From assembly GCF_019599185.1 (NCBI RefSeq), contig NZ_JAIEUL010000014.1, forward strand, positions 55,509 through 119,508: DNA of 64,000 nt, read 5' to 3'. This document shows positions 54,719 through 62,309 of the stretch, piece by piece. This DNA comes from Cryobacterium inferilacus. GTDB taxonomy: Bacteria > Actinomycetota > Actinomycetes > Actinomycetales > Microbacteriaceae. A program made the position numbers and the translations under genes. Position 1 is the first letter of the stretch. Every line of letters begins with the position of its first letter. Under the pieces are notes generated by a model, which was not told where the DNA came from, searched no databases, and worked only from the letters and a program-made list of their open reading frames with translations.

Positions 54719-56164
54719 GTGACCGATAGAAACCGCTACGTGAAGCCCGTCGAACCCGTCGACCCGGCGATTGCTGCCTATGCCAACGAATTCAACGAGA
54801 TGGTCGAAGGCCTGCCCACCTTCCGCCCGAGTATCGGATGCATCGTTCCCGCGTACAACGAGGCGGACTCCATCGCCGGTGTGCTCGACTCGCTGCTCGC
54901 CCAGACCCGCCTGCCCGACGTGATCCACGTGGTGGTGAACAACACCACCGACGACACCGTCAAGATCGCCAGCGAGTACGCCGGCCCGCACGAGGTCGTC
55001 ACCGACGGGGTGCTGCAGTTCACCGAGGTGTTCGTGCACGACATCGGCACCAACCCCGACAAGAAGGTCGGCGCGCTCAACTACGGGTACTCCCTCATCG
55101 AGGGCTGCGACTTCCTCCTCGGCGTGGACGGCGACACCACCGCGTCCACGAACGCGGTGGAGAAGCTCGAGGCGGAAATCGCCTCCGACACCCGCATCGG
55201 CGGCATCTCGGCGATCTACAGCATCGACGACACCGTCATCCACGGTCTCATCCCCAGCTTCCTGATCTCCGGCCAGCGCGCCCAGTTCGCCGCCTTCAAC
55301 ATGCAGAACATGCTCCGCGGCCGCAACATGGCCGTGCTCGGCGGCCAGTTCTCGATCTTCTCCATGAAGGCGCTGCGCGAGGTCATGGTCGACAGCCACC
55401 AGGCCACCCCCTGGGTGAAGGACTCCGAGGTGGAGGACTCGCTGTTGTCGCTGCAGATCAAGAGCGCCGGTTACCTCACCAAGATCAGCGCGCAGGCCCG
55501 CGCCAACGTGGGTGGCATGACCACCCTCCGCGGCCTGGACGCGCAGCAGGTGAAGTGGAACTTCGGGGCCATCGAGCTGATGTGGCCCGGCCAGCGTGGC
55601 GACACCAAGGGCCAGCCGTTCCACCCCAACCTGCGGCTGCGCTGGGTGGAGAACTTCTCCATGATCGTCAACGTGATCACCCGGGTGCTGTTCTTCATCA
55701 TGCTCGCCGCCTCGCTGTCGATCAGCGCGTTCGTGTTCAGCCCGATCTGGCTGATCCCGCCGGCCGTGGCGCTGCTGCTCAACCTCCGCACCGCGATGTC
55801 GATGAAGAACCGCAACGGCAAGGACATCTTCTTCGCCATCGGGTTCTTCCCCGCCGAGATCTACATGTGGGTGCGCATCGGGCACTTCATGCGGGCCTGG
55901 ACCAAGTTCGCCAGCAACAAGAAGGTCGACAACTGGGCCGAGCAGGCCAAGGCCGAGCGCGGCTCCGGCAACGCCTATCTGGTTCCCCTGATGGTGGCGG
56001 TGGGCTTCACCGCCGCCCTGGTGTTCATCTGGCTGCAGCTGCCCATCATGGTGCAGTCCGCGATCCTGTGGGTCGGCTGGCCGATCCTCGGTGTCACCAC
56101 GGTGATCCAGACGTTGACCATGTTCTTCACCCTGGTCAAGCGTCACCACGGCTACAAGGTTTGA
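54719..56164 (+). CDS. Processive family-2 glycosyltransferase (polysaccharide synthase)
   Basis: The 481-aa protein has a cytoplasmic GT2 domain (about 37-300) with IVPAYNEAD (42-50), DGD at 137-139, ED at 239-240 and QQVKW at 276-280, matching the D,D,D,Q(Q/R)xxW pattern of cellulose, chitin and hyaluronan synthases. Five membrane segments follow (about 310-338, 343-362, 375-398, 425-448, 452-475). It lacks N-terminal membrane segments and a PilZ domain. It probably polymerises and exports a beta-linked glucan or other polymer. GTG start at 54719. A phosphotransfer-like gene overlaps its stop. Confidence 0.88.
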   Translation: MTDRNRYVKPVEPVDPAIAAYANEFNEMVEGLPTFRPSIGCIVPAYNEADSIAGVLDSLLAQTRLPDVIHVVVNNTTDDTVKIASEYAGPHEVVTDGVLQFTEVFVHDIGTNPDKKVGALNYGYSLIEGCDFLLGVDGDTTASTNAVEKLEAEIASDTRIGGISAIYSIDDTVIHGLIPSFLISGQRAQFAAFNMQNMLRGRNMAVLGGQFSIFSMKALREVMVDSHQATPWVKDSEVEDSLLSLQIKSAGYLTKISAQARANVGGMTTLRGLDAQQVKWNFGAIELMWPGQRGDTKGQPFHPNLRLRWVENFSMIVNVITRVLFFIMLAASLSISAFVFSPIWLIPPAVALLLNLRTAMSMKNRNGKDIFFAIGFFPAEIYMWVRIGHFMRAWTKFASNKKVDNWAEQAKAERGSGNAYLVPLMVAVGFTAALVFIWLQLPIMVQSAILWVGWPILGVTTVIQTLTMFFTLVKRHHGYKV

Positions 56165-56517
56165 GCGCGCACATCGAGGCCACGGCGCTGCGTGCGCTGC
56201 TCTCCCAGGTCGGCGGGAACCAGGAGCTGCAGCGCCGGTTCGTGCACGACTTCGTGCATCTCTGGGGCAGCCGCGCGCAGCGCCTGCAGGCGGCCCTCGC
56301 GTTCCCGGATGCCGAGGAGGCGCACGTGGTGCTGCTCGCCATCCGCTCGAGCAGCACCATGGTCGGTGCCGTCACGGTGGAGGCCACCGCGGCCATGATG
56401 CACGACGCCCTCCGCGACGGCGACATCGCCGGCTCGGTGCGCCACATCACCCGGCTCAACGAGGTCGGCGAAAGCGCCTGCCACGATCTCGCCGTGATGT
56501 TCGCCCTGGAGCGCTGA
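56161..56517 (+). CDS. Hpt-like protein lacking the phospho-histidine
   Basis: The 118-aa helical protein starts with TTG at 56161, overlapping the glycosyltransferase stop (TTGA). Helix pattern and the stretch EEAHVVLLAIRSSSTMVGA (residues about 52-70) resemble histidine phosphotransfer domains, whose core is AHxLKGSSxxxGA. Aligned that way, the phosphorylated His is Leu59 and the Lys is Arg62. It may still dock to a receiver domain without passing phosphate. A small C-terminal helix follows. The family call is tentative, but the tight coupling to the glycosyltransferase gene supports a real gene. Confidence 0.6.
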   Translation: MSAHIEATALRALLSQVGGNQELQRRFVHDFVHLWGSRAQRLQAALAFPDAEEAHVVLLAIRSSSTMVGAVTVEATAAMMHDALRDGDIAGSVRHITRLNEVGESACHDLAVMFALER

Positions 56518-56530
56518 GCCCGTTACTCCG

Positions 56531-56553
56531 AGCCCGCCGGCGTCTGGCGGGCT
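56531..56553. terminator. Bidirectional terminator hairpin
   Basis: AGCCCGCC (56531-56538) pairs with GGCGGGCT (56546-56553) around a 7-nt loop, between the convergent Hpt-like and response regulator genes. It overlaps the stop codon of the latter. Confidence 0.5.
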
Positions 56554-57541
56554 AGTACGAGTCGCGACCGGCGTCGTCGGATGCGGCCAGCCGGTAGCCG
56601 ACGCCGCGCACGGTCTCGAGCCAGCGCGGTGCGGTGAGGCTGTCGCCGAGCTTGCGGCGCAGGTTGCTCAGGTGCGCTTCGACGGCGCGCTTGTCGGCCT
56701 CGTTCACGTAGTACGACGTCACGTAGCTCTCGCCGCGCAGCAGCAGCGCGAGGTCGGCCTTGCTGCGCACGCGGCGCTTCGACTCGAGCAGCGCCGCCAG
56801 CAGGTCGAACTCGGTGCGGGTGAGGTCCAGCTCGGTGGTGCCCAGCACGGCCAGCCGCATGTCGTTGCTCAGCCGCAGCCCGTTGTGCTCGATCCAGTCC
56901 TCCGCCCGGTGGTCGCTCGCGCCAGACACGGTGGGCAGCGGAACCGTCACCGACACCGGAGTCTCGCCGAAGACCGGCAGGCCGGAGGCATCCGTCGCCG
57001 GCAGAACCGGCGCCACATAGGCCGGCGTGTACAGCGGTTCACCCTGGTCGGCGGGAACGTAGTCCGGCACGGTCACCGGCTCGGCCACGACCGGCGCCGG
57101 CGGAGCGAGGGCGCTGCCAGCGACGGCACCGATGGCGGCGGCGTCAGAGGCCGCCGCCATGCGCGGCCGCCGCAACATGGCGTCGATGCGGGCCCGCAGC
57201 TCGCGCGGCCGGAACGGCTTGGTGAGGTAGTCATCCGCGCCCGATTCGAGGCCCTGCAGGGTGTCGATTTCTTCGTCGCGCGCGGTGAGCATCACCAGAT
57301 AGGTGGCGCTGAACGCCCGGATGCGCTTGGCCGTCTCGAATCCGTCCATGCCGGGCATGCTCACGTCGAGGGTCGTCACGATCGGGTCGTATGCCCGCAC
57401 CGCGCGCACGCCGTCGAGGCCGTTGCTGGTGGCAATGGCCTGGAATCCGGCTTGGGTGAGCACCGCTTCGAGCAGGTTCCGGATATCGGCATCGTCTTCG
57501 ATGATTACCGCGACTCTACGAGTTTCTTCAGACGCTGCCAT
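56552..57541 (-). CDS. OmpR/PhoB-type response regulator with long linker
   Basis: The 329-aa protein has an N-terminal receiver domain: acidic pair ED (15-16), phospho-acceptor Asp59 in TTLDVSMPGMDG, Thr in VMLTARDEE and Lys in YLTKPF (about 109). A winged-helix DNA-binding domain lies at about 226-325 (LDLTRTEFDLLAALLESKRR, VEAHLSNLRRKLGDS, VRGVGYRLA). The linker of about 100 residues (127-225), rich in Ala, Pro, Val and acidic residues, is much longer than usual. A GTAGCCCT-CT-ATTCGGGC motif sits upstream. It may answer to the histidine kinase at 51092. Confidence 0.93.
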   Translation of the reverse strand: MAASEETRRVAVIIEDDADIRNLLEAVLTQAGFQAIATSNGLDGVRAVRAYDPIVTTLDVSMPGMDGFETAKRIRAFSATYLVMLTARDEEIDTLQGLESGADDYLTKPFRPRELRARIDAMLRRPRMAAASDAAAIGAVAGSALAPPAPVVAEPVTVPDYVPADQGEPLYTPAYVAPVLPATDASGLPVFGETPVSVTVPLPTVSGASDHRAEDWIEHNGLRLSNDMRLAVLGTTELDLTRTEFDLLAALLESKRRVRSKADLALLLRGESYVTSYYVNEADKRAVEAHLSNLRRKLGDSLTAPRWLETVRGVGYRLAASDDAGRDSY

Positions 57542-57562
57542 ACCTGAGCATCTTACTCGTTC

Positions 57563-57580
57563 GTAGCCCTCTATTCGGGC
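57563..57580. promoter_or_regulatory. Conserved upstream motif (second copy)
   Basis: GTAGCCCTCTATTCGGGC, 22 nt upstream of the response regulator start (which is on the minus strand), differs only by an inserted CT from the motif at 14899. Confidence 0.25.
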
Positions 57581-57595
57581 GAAAGGGGGGCGCGT

Positions 57596-58591
57596 TTACC
57601 AGCCGGCAGAGGCGGCCAGTTGCAGGGCTCGCTCGTTCCACCATTCGCCGGCCGCGGGGCCGCCGTTGCAGGTGCCGTCGCTCTCGCCCGGCAGCTTCAC
57701 CCAGAGGTAGGCGTCGCGCGGGCCGTTGTCGGTGCTGGCCGCCGGGGCCTGGCCGATCGCCCGGCCGGTGGGGTTGCACCACTCGCCGTTGCTGCCATTG
57801 CCGTTGCGCGAGGAGTCCACGATGAAGTGCGCGTCGCCGGTCAGGGCAGACACCGCCTCGCCGAAGCGCTGTTCCTCGGCGTCGCTGTTGTAGTTGGACA
57901 CGTTGGTCGCGAACCCGCGCACCTCCTGCACGCCGGCCTGGTTGAGCAGGTCGGCCATGGTCGTAGCGTCGATCCAGTCGGAGTGGCCGGCATCGAGGTA
58001 CACGGTGGCGATGCTGGTCGAGAAGGCGGCCACGCCCTGCTGGATCTGCGCCACTCGTTGTGCCACGTTGCCGCATTCCTGCGCGAGCGCGAGGGCATCC
58101 GGTTCCAGAATCACCACGGCCGACCTGGTACTCAGCGCGGTCGCGATCGCCGACACCCAGACCGGGTAGTCGCTCTCCGACAGGCCGCCCGCGGAGAAGT
58201 TGCCGCAGTCGCGGTCGGGGATGCCGTAGATGACGAAGATGGCTTCCTGGTCGGCCGCCGCCGCGGCATCCGCGATCTCGGCCACATCGGCCTGCACGGT
58301 CGCCAGCGGGTACTTCTCCGGCAGCAGCCAGATCGCGGCCGGCGTCTCGGCGATGCGGGCCACGGTCGCGGCCTCGGCCGAGTCCGGGTCGTCCTGGGCG
58401 GCGGAGGCGGCGGCGACGCTGGCCGTGGACGCCGGGTTCGCGTAGAAAGACACCCCGGCCAGCGGGTTGGTGTCGGCGGCGGCCCCCATCCCCGAGGCGA
58501 AGGTGCCGATGAACAGGCCCAGTGCAACGATCGGGGCGGCGAGGGCGATCATGCCGAGGGACAAGCCCAGGCGGCTTCCGGAGGTGGCCAT
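57596..58591 (-). CDS. Glycoside hydrolase family 6 protein (cellulase-like)
   Basis: The 331-aa protein has a signal peptide or anchor (about 8-38) and a GH6 catalytic domain: FYANPASTA (49-57), YGIPDRDCGN (122-131), catalytic-acid Asp165 in VILEPDALAL, YLDAGHSDW (about 198), and the C-terminal WVKLPGESDGTCNGGP (about 296). The DRDC and LEPD motifs, the Asp residues and the cysteines for two disulfides are present, so the enzyme should be active. It would cut beta-1,4-glucan outside the membrane. It could trim a polymer made by the nearby glycosyltransferase or degrade plant cellulose. A TAAGGT element 6 nt upstream of its ATG suggests a leaderless message. Confidence 0.93.
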   Translation of the reverse strand: MATSGSRLGLSLGMIALAAPIVALGLFIGTFASGMGAAADTNPLAGVSFYANPASTASVAAASAAQDDPDSAEAATVARIAETPAAIWLLPEKYPLATVQADVAEIADAAAAADQEAIFVIYGIPDRDCGNFSAGGLSESDYPVWVSAIATALSTRSAVVILEPDALALAQECGNVAQRVAQIQQGVAAFSTSIATVYLDAGHSDWIDATTMADLLNQAGVQEVRGFATNVSNYNSDAEEQRFGEAVSALTGDAHFIVDSSRNGNGSNGEWCNPTGRAIGQAPAASTDNGPRDAYLWVKLPGESDGTCNGGPAAGEWWNERALQLAASAGW

Positions 58592-58597
58592 TCGCCA

Positions 58598-58603
58598 ACC
58601 TTA
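58598..58603 (-). promoter_or_regulatory. Probable -10 element, leaderless GH6 gene
   Basis: On the minus strand TAAGGT ends 6 nt before the ATG at 58591, preceded by CAGTA, and no ribosome binding site is present. Confidence 0.45.
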
Positions 58604-58657
58604 TACTGGCTTCTCGCGGCCAAGCCCGCGCCCGTCAGGGCGCCGAGCGCGGCGGGT

Positions 58658-58663
58658 TAGAGT
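58658..58663 (+). promoter_or_regulatory. Probable -10 element, leaderless mqo
   Basis: TAGAGT ends 6 nt before the GTG at 58670. The intervening bases (GAGAAC) include a weak GAGA only. Confidence 0.45.
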
Positions 58664-58669
58664 GAGAAC

Positions 58670-60145
58670 GTGAAATCTGACAAGGTCGATGTTGCCCTGA
58701 TTGGCGGGGGCATCATGAGCGCCACTCTCGCCACCCTGCTCAGCGAACTGCAGCCCGACTGGAACATCCAGGTCTACGAGCGCCTCGGTGAGCTGGCCCA
58801 GGAGAGCTCCAACCCGTGGAACAACGCCGGTACAGGTCACGCCGCGCTCTGCGAGCTGAACTACATGCCGCAGGCGGCGGATGGCTCGGTGACGGCCGAG
58901 AAGGCCGTGGCCATCAACGAGCAGTTCCAGATCAGCCGCCAGCTCTGGGCGCACCTGGTCGAGACCGGTGTGCTGCCGTCGCCGGAGAAGTTCATCAACT
59001 CCACCCCGCACATGACCTTCGTGCACGGCACCAGCAACATCGACTACCTGCGCAAGCGCCGCGATGTGCTCGCCGACCAGCCGCTCTTCGCCGGCCTGGA
59101 GTACAGCGAAGACCCCGCCGTGATCGGGCAGTGGACCCCGCTGCTGACCAAGAAGCGCGACCCCAAGCAGAAAATCGCCGCCACCCACATCGCGTCTGGC
59201 ACGGATGTCGACTTCGGCGCCCTCACCCGCTACCTGTTCGAGTCGCTCAAGAAGCGCGACGTGGCCGTGCACCTCAACCAGCAGGTCACCAGCCTCAAGC
59301 AGCAGGACGACGGCTCCTGGAAGATCAAGCTGCTCAGCCTGGTCGGCCGCTACACGAACACCGTCGACGCGAAGTTCGTCTTCGTCGGCGCCGGTGGGGG
59401 AGCGCTCCCGCTGCTGCAGAAGAGCGGCATCCCCGAGATCCAGGGCTTCGGCGGTTTCCCCATCAGCGGCCAGTTCCTGCGCACCTCCAACCCGGCGATC
59501 GTGGCGCAGCACCAGGCCAAGGTCTACGGCAAGGCCGCCGTGGGCGCGCCGCCGATGTCGGTGCCGCACCTCGACACCCGGGTGGTGGATGGCGAGACCT
59601 CGCTGCTCTTCGGCCCGTTCGCCGGCTTCAGCCCCAAGTTCCTCAAGCGCAGCACCTGGTTCGACCTGCCGTTCTCGGTGCGCCCGCACAACCTCGTGCC
59701 CATGCTCGCCGTCGCCAAGAACAACTTCGGCCTGATGAAGTACCTCATCGGCGAGGTCTTCGCCTCCCGAACGGCCAAGATGAACGCGCTGCGGGAGTTC
59801 ATGCCCACCGCCGAGGCCAAGGACTGGGAACTCATCACCGCCGGTCAGCGTGTGCAGGTGATGAAGAAGGACGCCAAGCTGGGCGGCATCCTGCAGTTCG
59901 GCACCGAGGTCATCACCTCCGCAGACGGCAGCATCGCCGGCCTGCTCGGCGCCTCGCCCGGAGCATCCACCGCCGCCCCGATCATGGTCGACCTGCTCAA
60001 GCGCTGCTTCCCCAGCGACTACTCCCGGTGGGAGCCGCAGCTGCGCGAGATGATCCCGAGCCTCGGCACCACCCTCAGCGACGACCCCGCCGCGGCGGCC
60101 GCCTCCCTGGCCGCCACCGCCAAGACGCTGCACCTCACGGCGTAG
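58670..60145 (+). CDS. mqo: Malate:quinone oxidoreductase
   Basis: The 491-aa peripheral membrane flavoenzyme oxidises malate to oxaloacetate and passes electrons to quinone. The FAD-binding N-terminus is VDVALIGGGIMSATLATLLSEL-like (residues 4-24), followed by ESSNPWNNAGTGHAALCELNY (about 44-64), GAGGGALPLLQKSGI (about 239) and FGPFAGFSPKFLKRS (about 315). Length is as expected. GTG at 58670 is right behind a TAGAGT element. A long repeat region follows, with no operon partner. Confidence 0.96.
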   Translation: MKSDKVDVALIGGGIMSATLATLLSELQPDWNIQVYERLGELAQESSNPWNNAGTGHAALCELNYMPQAADGSVTAEKAVAINEQFQISRQLWAHLVETGVLPSPEKFINSTPHMTFVHGTSNIDYLRKRRDVLADQPLFAGLEYSEDPAVIGQWTPLLTKKRDPKQKIAATHIASGTDVDFGALTRYLFESLKKRDVAVHLNQQVTSLKQQDDGSWKIKLLSLVGRYTNTVDAKFVFVGAGGGALPLLQKSGIPEIQGFGGFPISGQFLRTSNPAIVAQHQAKVYGKAAVGAPPMSVPHLDTRVVDGETSLLFGPFAGFSPKFLKRSTWFDLPFSVRPHNLVPMLAVAKNNFGLMKYLIGEVFASRTAKMNALREFMPTAEAKDWELITAGQRVQVMKKDAKLGGILQFGTEVITSADGSIAGLLGASPGASTAAPIMVDLLKRCFPSDYSRWEPQLREMIPSLGTTLSDDPAAAAASLAATAKTLHLTA

Positions 60146-60183
60146 CGCCGCATCCGTTGCCCGGGCCGCCCGCGCTGCCCGCG

Positions 60184-60412
60184 CCTGTCGAGACCTCGCA
60201 ACCGGATCTCGCTGCTCGAGCCGGCCGCGTTGGTCGAGCCTGTCGAGACCTCGCAACCGGATCTCGACAAGCTCGATCAGCGAGGACCCGGTCCCGTTGG
60301 TCGAGCCTGTCGAGACCTCGCAACCGGATCTCGCTGCTCGAGCCGGCCGCGTTGGTCGAGCCTGTCGAGACCTCGCAACCGGATCTCGACAAGCTCGATC
60401 AGCGGGTGGTTG
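60184..60412. repeat. 122-bp tandem repeat built from dispersed repeat units
   Basis: Two consecutive copies (60184-60305 and 60306 to about 60412) share the order GAGCCTGTCGAGACCTCGCA, ACCGGATCTCGCTGCTCGAG, CCGGCCGCGTTGG, a second GTCGAGACC unit, and ATCTCGACAAGCTCGATCAG. Each copy thus contains two or three of the TGGTCGAGC-type units in both orientations. The rest of the gene-free interval 60146-60516 shows nothing else. Confidence 0.85.
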
Positions 60413-60516
60413 CGCCAGCCACCGAGCGAATCCCCGAAAACCCGGAATAGTCAGCCGCTCTCCGAGCTTGGGTCCATCGTGACCTCAACACTCGACGCCC
60501 GGACGCTGCCCATCCG

Positions 60517-61950
60517 ATGAGCATCGCCAGCAGAGACGTCGGCTTCCGGTCCGAACGCGGACCCATCCTCATCGCCCTCATGCTGACGACCGGTCTCGTC
60601 GCCATCGAGTCCACGATCCTGGCCACCGCGGTGCCCTCCATCGTGAAAGACATCGGCGGGTTCTCGCAGTTTCCCTGGCTGTTCTCCATCTACCTGCTCG
60701 CGCAGGCCGTGTCCGTGCCGGTGTACGCGAAGCTGTCCGATGTCATCGGGCGCAAACCGATCCTCCTGTTCGGCATCGGCGTCTTCCTGATCGGCTCTAT
60801 CCTCTGCGGCTTCGCGTGGAGCATGCCCGCCCTCATCGCGTTCCGCGCCATCCAGGGCCTCGGTGCCGGCGCCATCCTGCCGATGTCGGTCACCATCGCC
60901 GGCGACATCTACACCGTGGCCGAGCGCGCCAAGACCCAGGGCTACCTCGCCAGCGTGTGGGCGATCTCCTCCGTCGTCGGGCCCACTCTCGGCGGGGTGT
61001 TCGCCGAGTTCTCCACCTGGCGGTGGATCTTCTTCATCAACATCCCGCTCTGTGTTCTGGCGGCCTGGATGCTGATGCGCACCTTCCACGAGACCATCCA
61101 GCACCGCAGGCACAAGGTCGACTACCTCGGCGCCACCCTGTTGATGTTCGCGTTGAGCGCCCTGCTGCTGGCGGTGCTCGAGGGCGGACAGGCGTGGGCG
61201 TGGGCCTCGCCGCAGAGCGTCGGCGTCTTCGGCATCGGCGCGATACTGCTGGTCGCGTTCGTCTTCGCCGAGCGCCGGGCCGCCGAACCGGTGCTGCCGA
61301 TGTGGATCTTCTCGCGCCGGGTGGTGCTGACGAGTTCGCTGATCGGTGTGGGCGTCGGGGCGATCATGCTCGGGCTCACGTCATTCGTGCCCACCTACCT
61401 GGAGGGCTCGCTCGGGGTCACCCCCATCCTCGGTGGGCTCGCCGTGGCGGCCCTCACCATCGGCTGGCCGATCTCGGCATCCCAATCCGGGCGGCTCTAC
61501 CTGCGGATCGGCTTCCGGCCCACGGTGCTCATCGGCATCACCATCACCGTGATCGGCACAGCGACCCTGGCGCTCACGGCAGCGACCCCCGCCGTCGCCA
61601 CGGTCGCCGTCTGCTGCTTCATCATCGGCCTGGGCCTCGGCCTGGTCGCGACGCCGTCGATGATCGCCGCCCAGTCGAGCGTCGAATGGGATGAACGCGG
61701 AGTCGTCACGGGAACCAACATGTTCTCCCGCTCCATCGGCAGTGCCGTCGGAGTGGCGATCTTCGGCGCGGTCGCAAACGCCATCTATGCGGTTCCCGGC
61801 AACACCGACCACGACCCGCAAGCGATAACGGATGCGTCGTCCGCCGTCTTCCTGGCGCTCGCGATCACCGCGGTCGCGACAGTCGCCGCCGCGTTCTACA
61901 TGCCCCGCACCAAGCCCCTCGGTCTCGACCCCGCGCCCACCACCCCCTAG
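60517..61950 (+). CDS. MFS transporter, DHA2 (14-helix) drug exporter family
   Basis: The 477-aa membrane protein has the major facilitator pattern with DHA2 features: an N-terminal motif around ALMLTTGLVAIESTILATAV (about 22-41), motif A KLSDVIGRKPILLFG (about 70-84), GLGAGAILPMSVTIAGDIYT (about 117-136) and motif C VWAISSVVGPTLGGVFAEF (about 149-167). It has around 14 hydrophobic segments. It probably exports a toxic or unknown compound using the proton gradient. No ribosome binding site is obvious before the ATG at 60517. It stands alone between two repeat regions. Confidence 0.9.
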   Translation: MSIASRDVGFRSERGPILIALMLTTGLVAIESTILATAVPSIVKDIGGFSQFPWLFSIYLLAQAVSVPVYAKLSDVIGRKPILLFGIGVFLIGSILCGFAWSMPALIAFRAIQGLGAGAILPMSVTIAGDIYTVAERAKTQGYLASVWAISSVVGPTLGGVFAEFSTWRWIFFINIPLCVLAAWMLMRTFHETIQHRRHKVDYLGATLLMFALSALLLAVLEGGQAWAWASPQSVGVFGIGAILLVAFVFAERRAAEPVLPMWIFSRRVVLTSSLIGVGVGAIMLGLTSFVPTYLEGSLGVTPILGGLAVAALTIGWPISASQSGRLYLRIGFRPTVLIGITITVIGTATLALTAATPAVATVAVCCFIIGLGLGLVATPSMIAAQSSVEWDERGVVTGTNMFSRSIGSAVGVAIFGAVANAIYAVPGNTDHDPQAITDASSAVFLALAITAVATVAAAFYMPRTKPLGLDPAPTTP

Positions 61951-61976
61951 CGCGCCGCCGTCCCGCTCACCCCCAA

Positions 61977-62000
61977 GCCCCCGAGCCCCCGAGCCCCCGA
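61977..62000. repeat. Short tandem repeat GCCCCCGA
   Basis: Three exact copies of the 8-bp unit GCCCCCGA follow the MFS gene. This is a simple repeat, probably due to slippage. Confidence 0.7.
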
Positions 62001-62100
62001 GCCCATCGCCGTCCCGCCCGCCCCCGGGCCTGGATCTCGTCCCGCCCAGCACCGATTCACCCCCCGCCCCGCCCCGGCTCGCGCGGGTCAGGCGCCGTAA

Positions 62101-62192
62101 CGCGGGTGGCGTGCCACCGGTGTGAGTGCCGCAAACGAGCTGCGCGGGTCACGCGCCGATTCGCGGGTGGCGTGCCACCCGCGAATCGGCGC
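62101..62192. repeat. REP-like palindromes CGCGGGTGGCGTGCCACC
   Basis: A perfect inverted repeat with 19-bp arms (62153-62171 and 62174-62192) has the centre GGTGGC-GT-GCCACC. A shorter, partly matching copy of the same core lies at 62101-62119. They may terminate MFS transcription, though T-runs are absent, or belong to a REP family. The interval 61951-62285 has no gene. Confidence 0.7.
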
Positions 62193-62274
62193 CCAGCCCG
62201 CGCATCGCGACACCGGCGCTCCGCCCCACCACCTCGAGCCCGCACCACAGCACGGATGCCCGCCCCGCGACCAC

Positions 62275-62303
62275 TTGCATCCGTCTCGAACATGTGTTCG
62301 ACT
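62275..62303 (+). promoter_or_regulatory. Possible promoter of the radical SAM gene
   Basis: TTGCAT (62275-62280), 17 nt, TCGACT (62298-62303); the ATG at 62310 lies 6 nt after the -10. The SOS box fills the spacer and -10. The -10 is weak, as often seen in damage-inducible promoters. Confidence 0.35.
62286..62301. promoter_or_regulatory. LexA binding site (SOS box)
   Basis: TCGAACATGTGTTCGA fits the Gram-positive/mycobacterial SOS box CGAACRNRYGTTYG at every position. It covers the expected promoter and ends 9 nt before the ATG of the radical SAM gene. LexA bound here would block transcription until DNA damage. Confidence 0.8.
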
Positions 62304-62309
62304 TGGAGC

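Noticed and set aside
62292..62309. Alternative ATG start of the radical SAM gene
   Set aside because: It lies inside the SOS box, and the transcription start expected from the -10 is downstream of it; family homology starts at the 62310 ATG.
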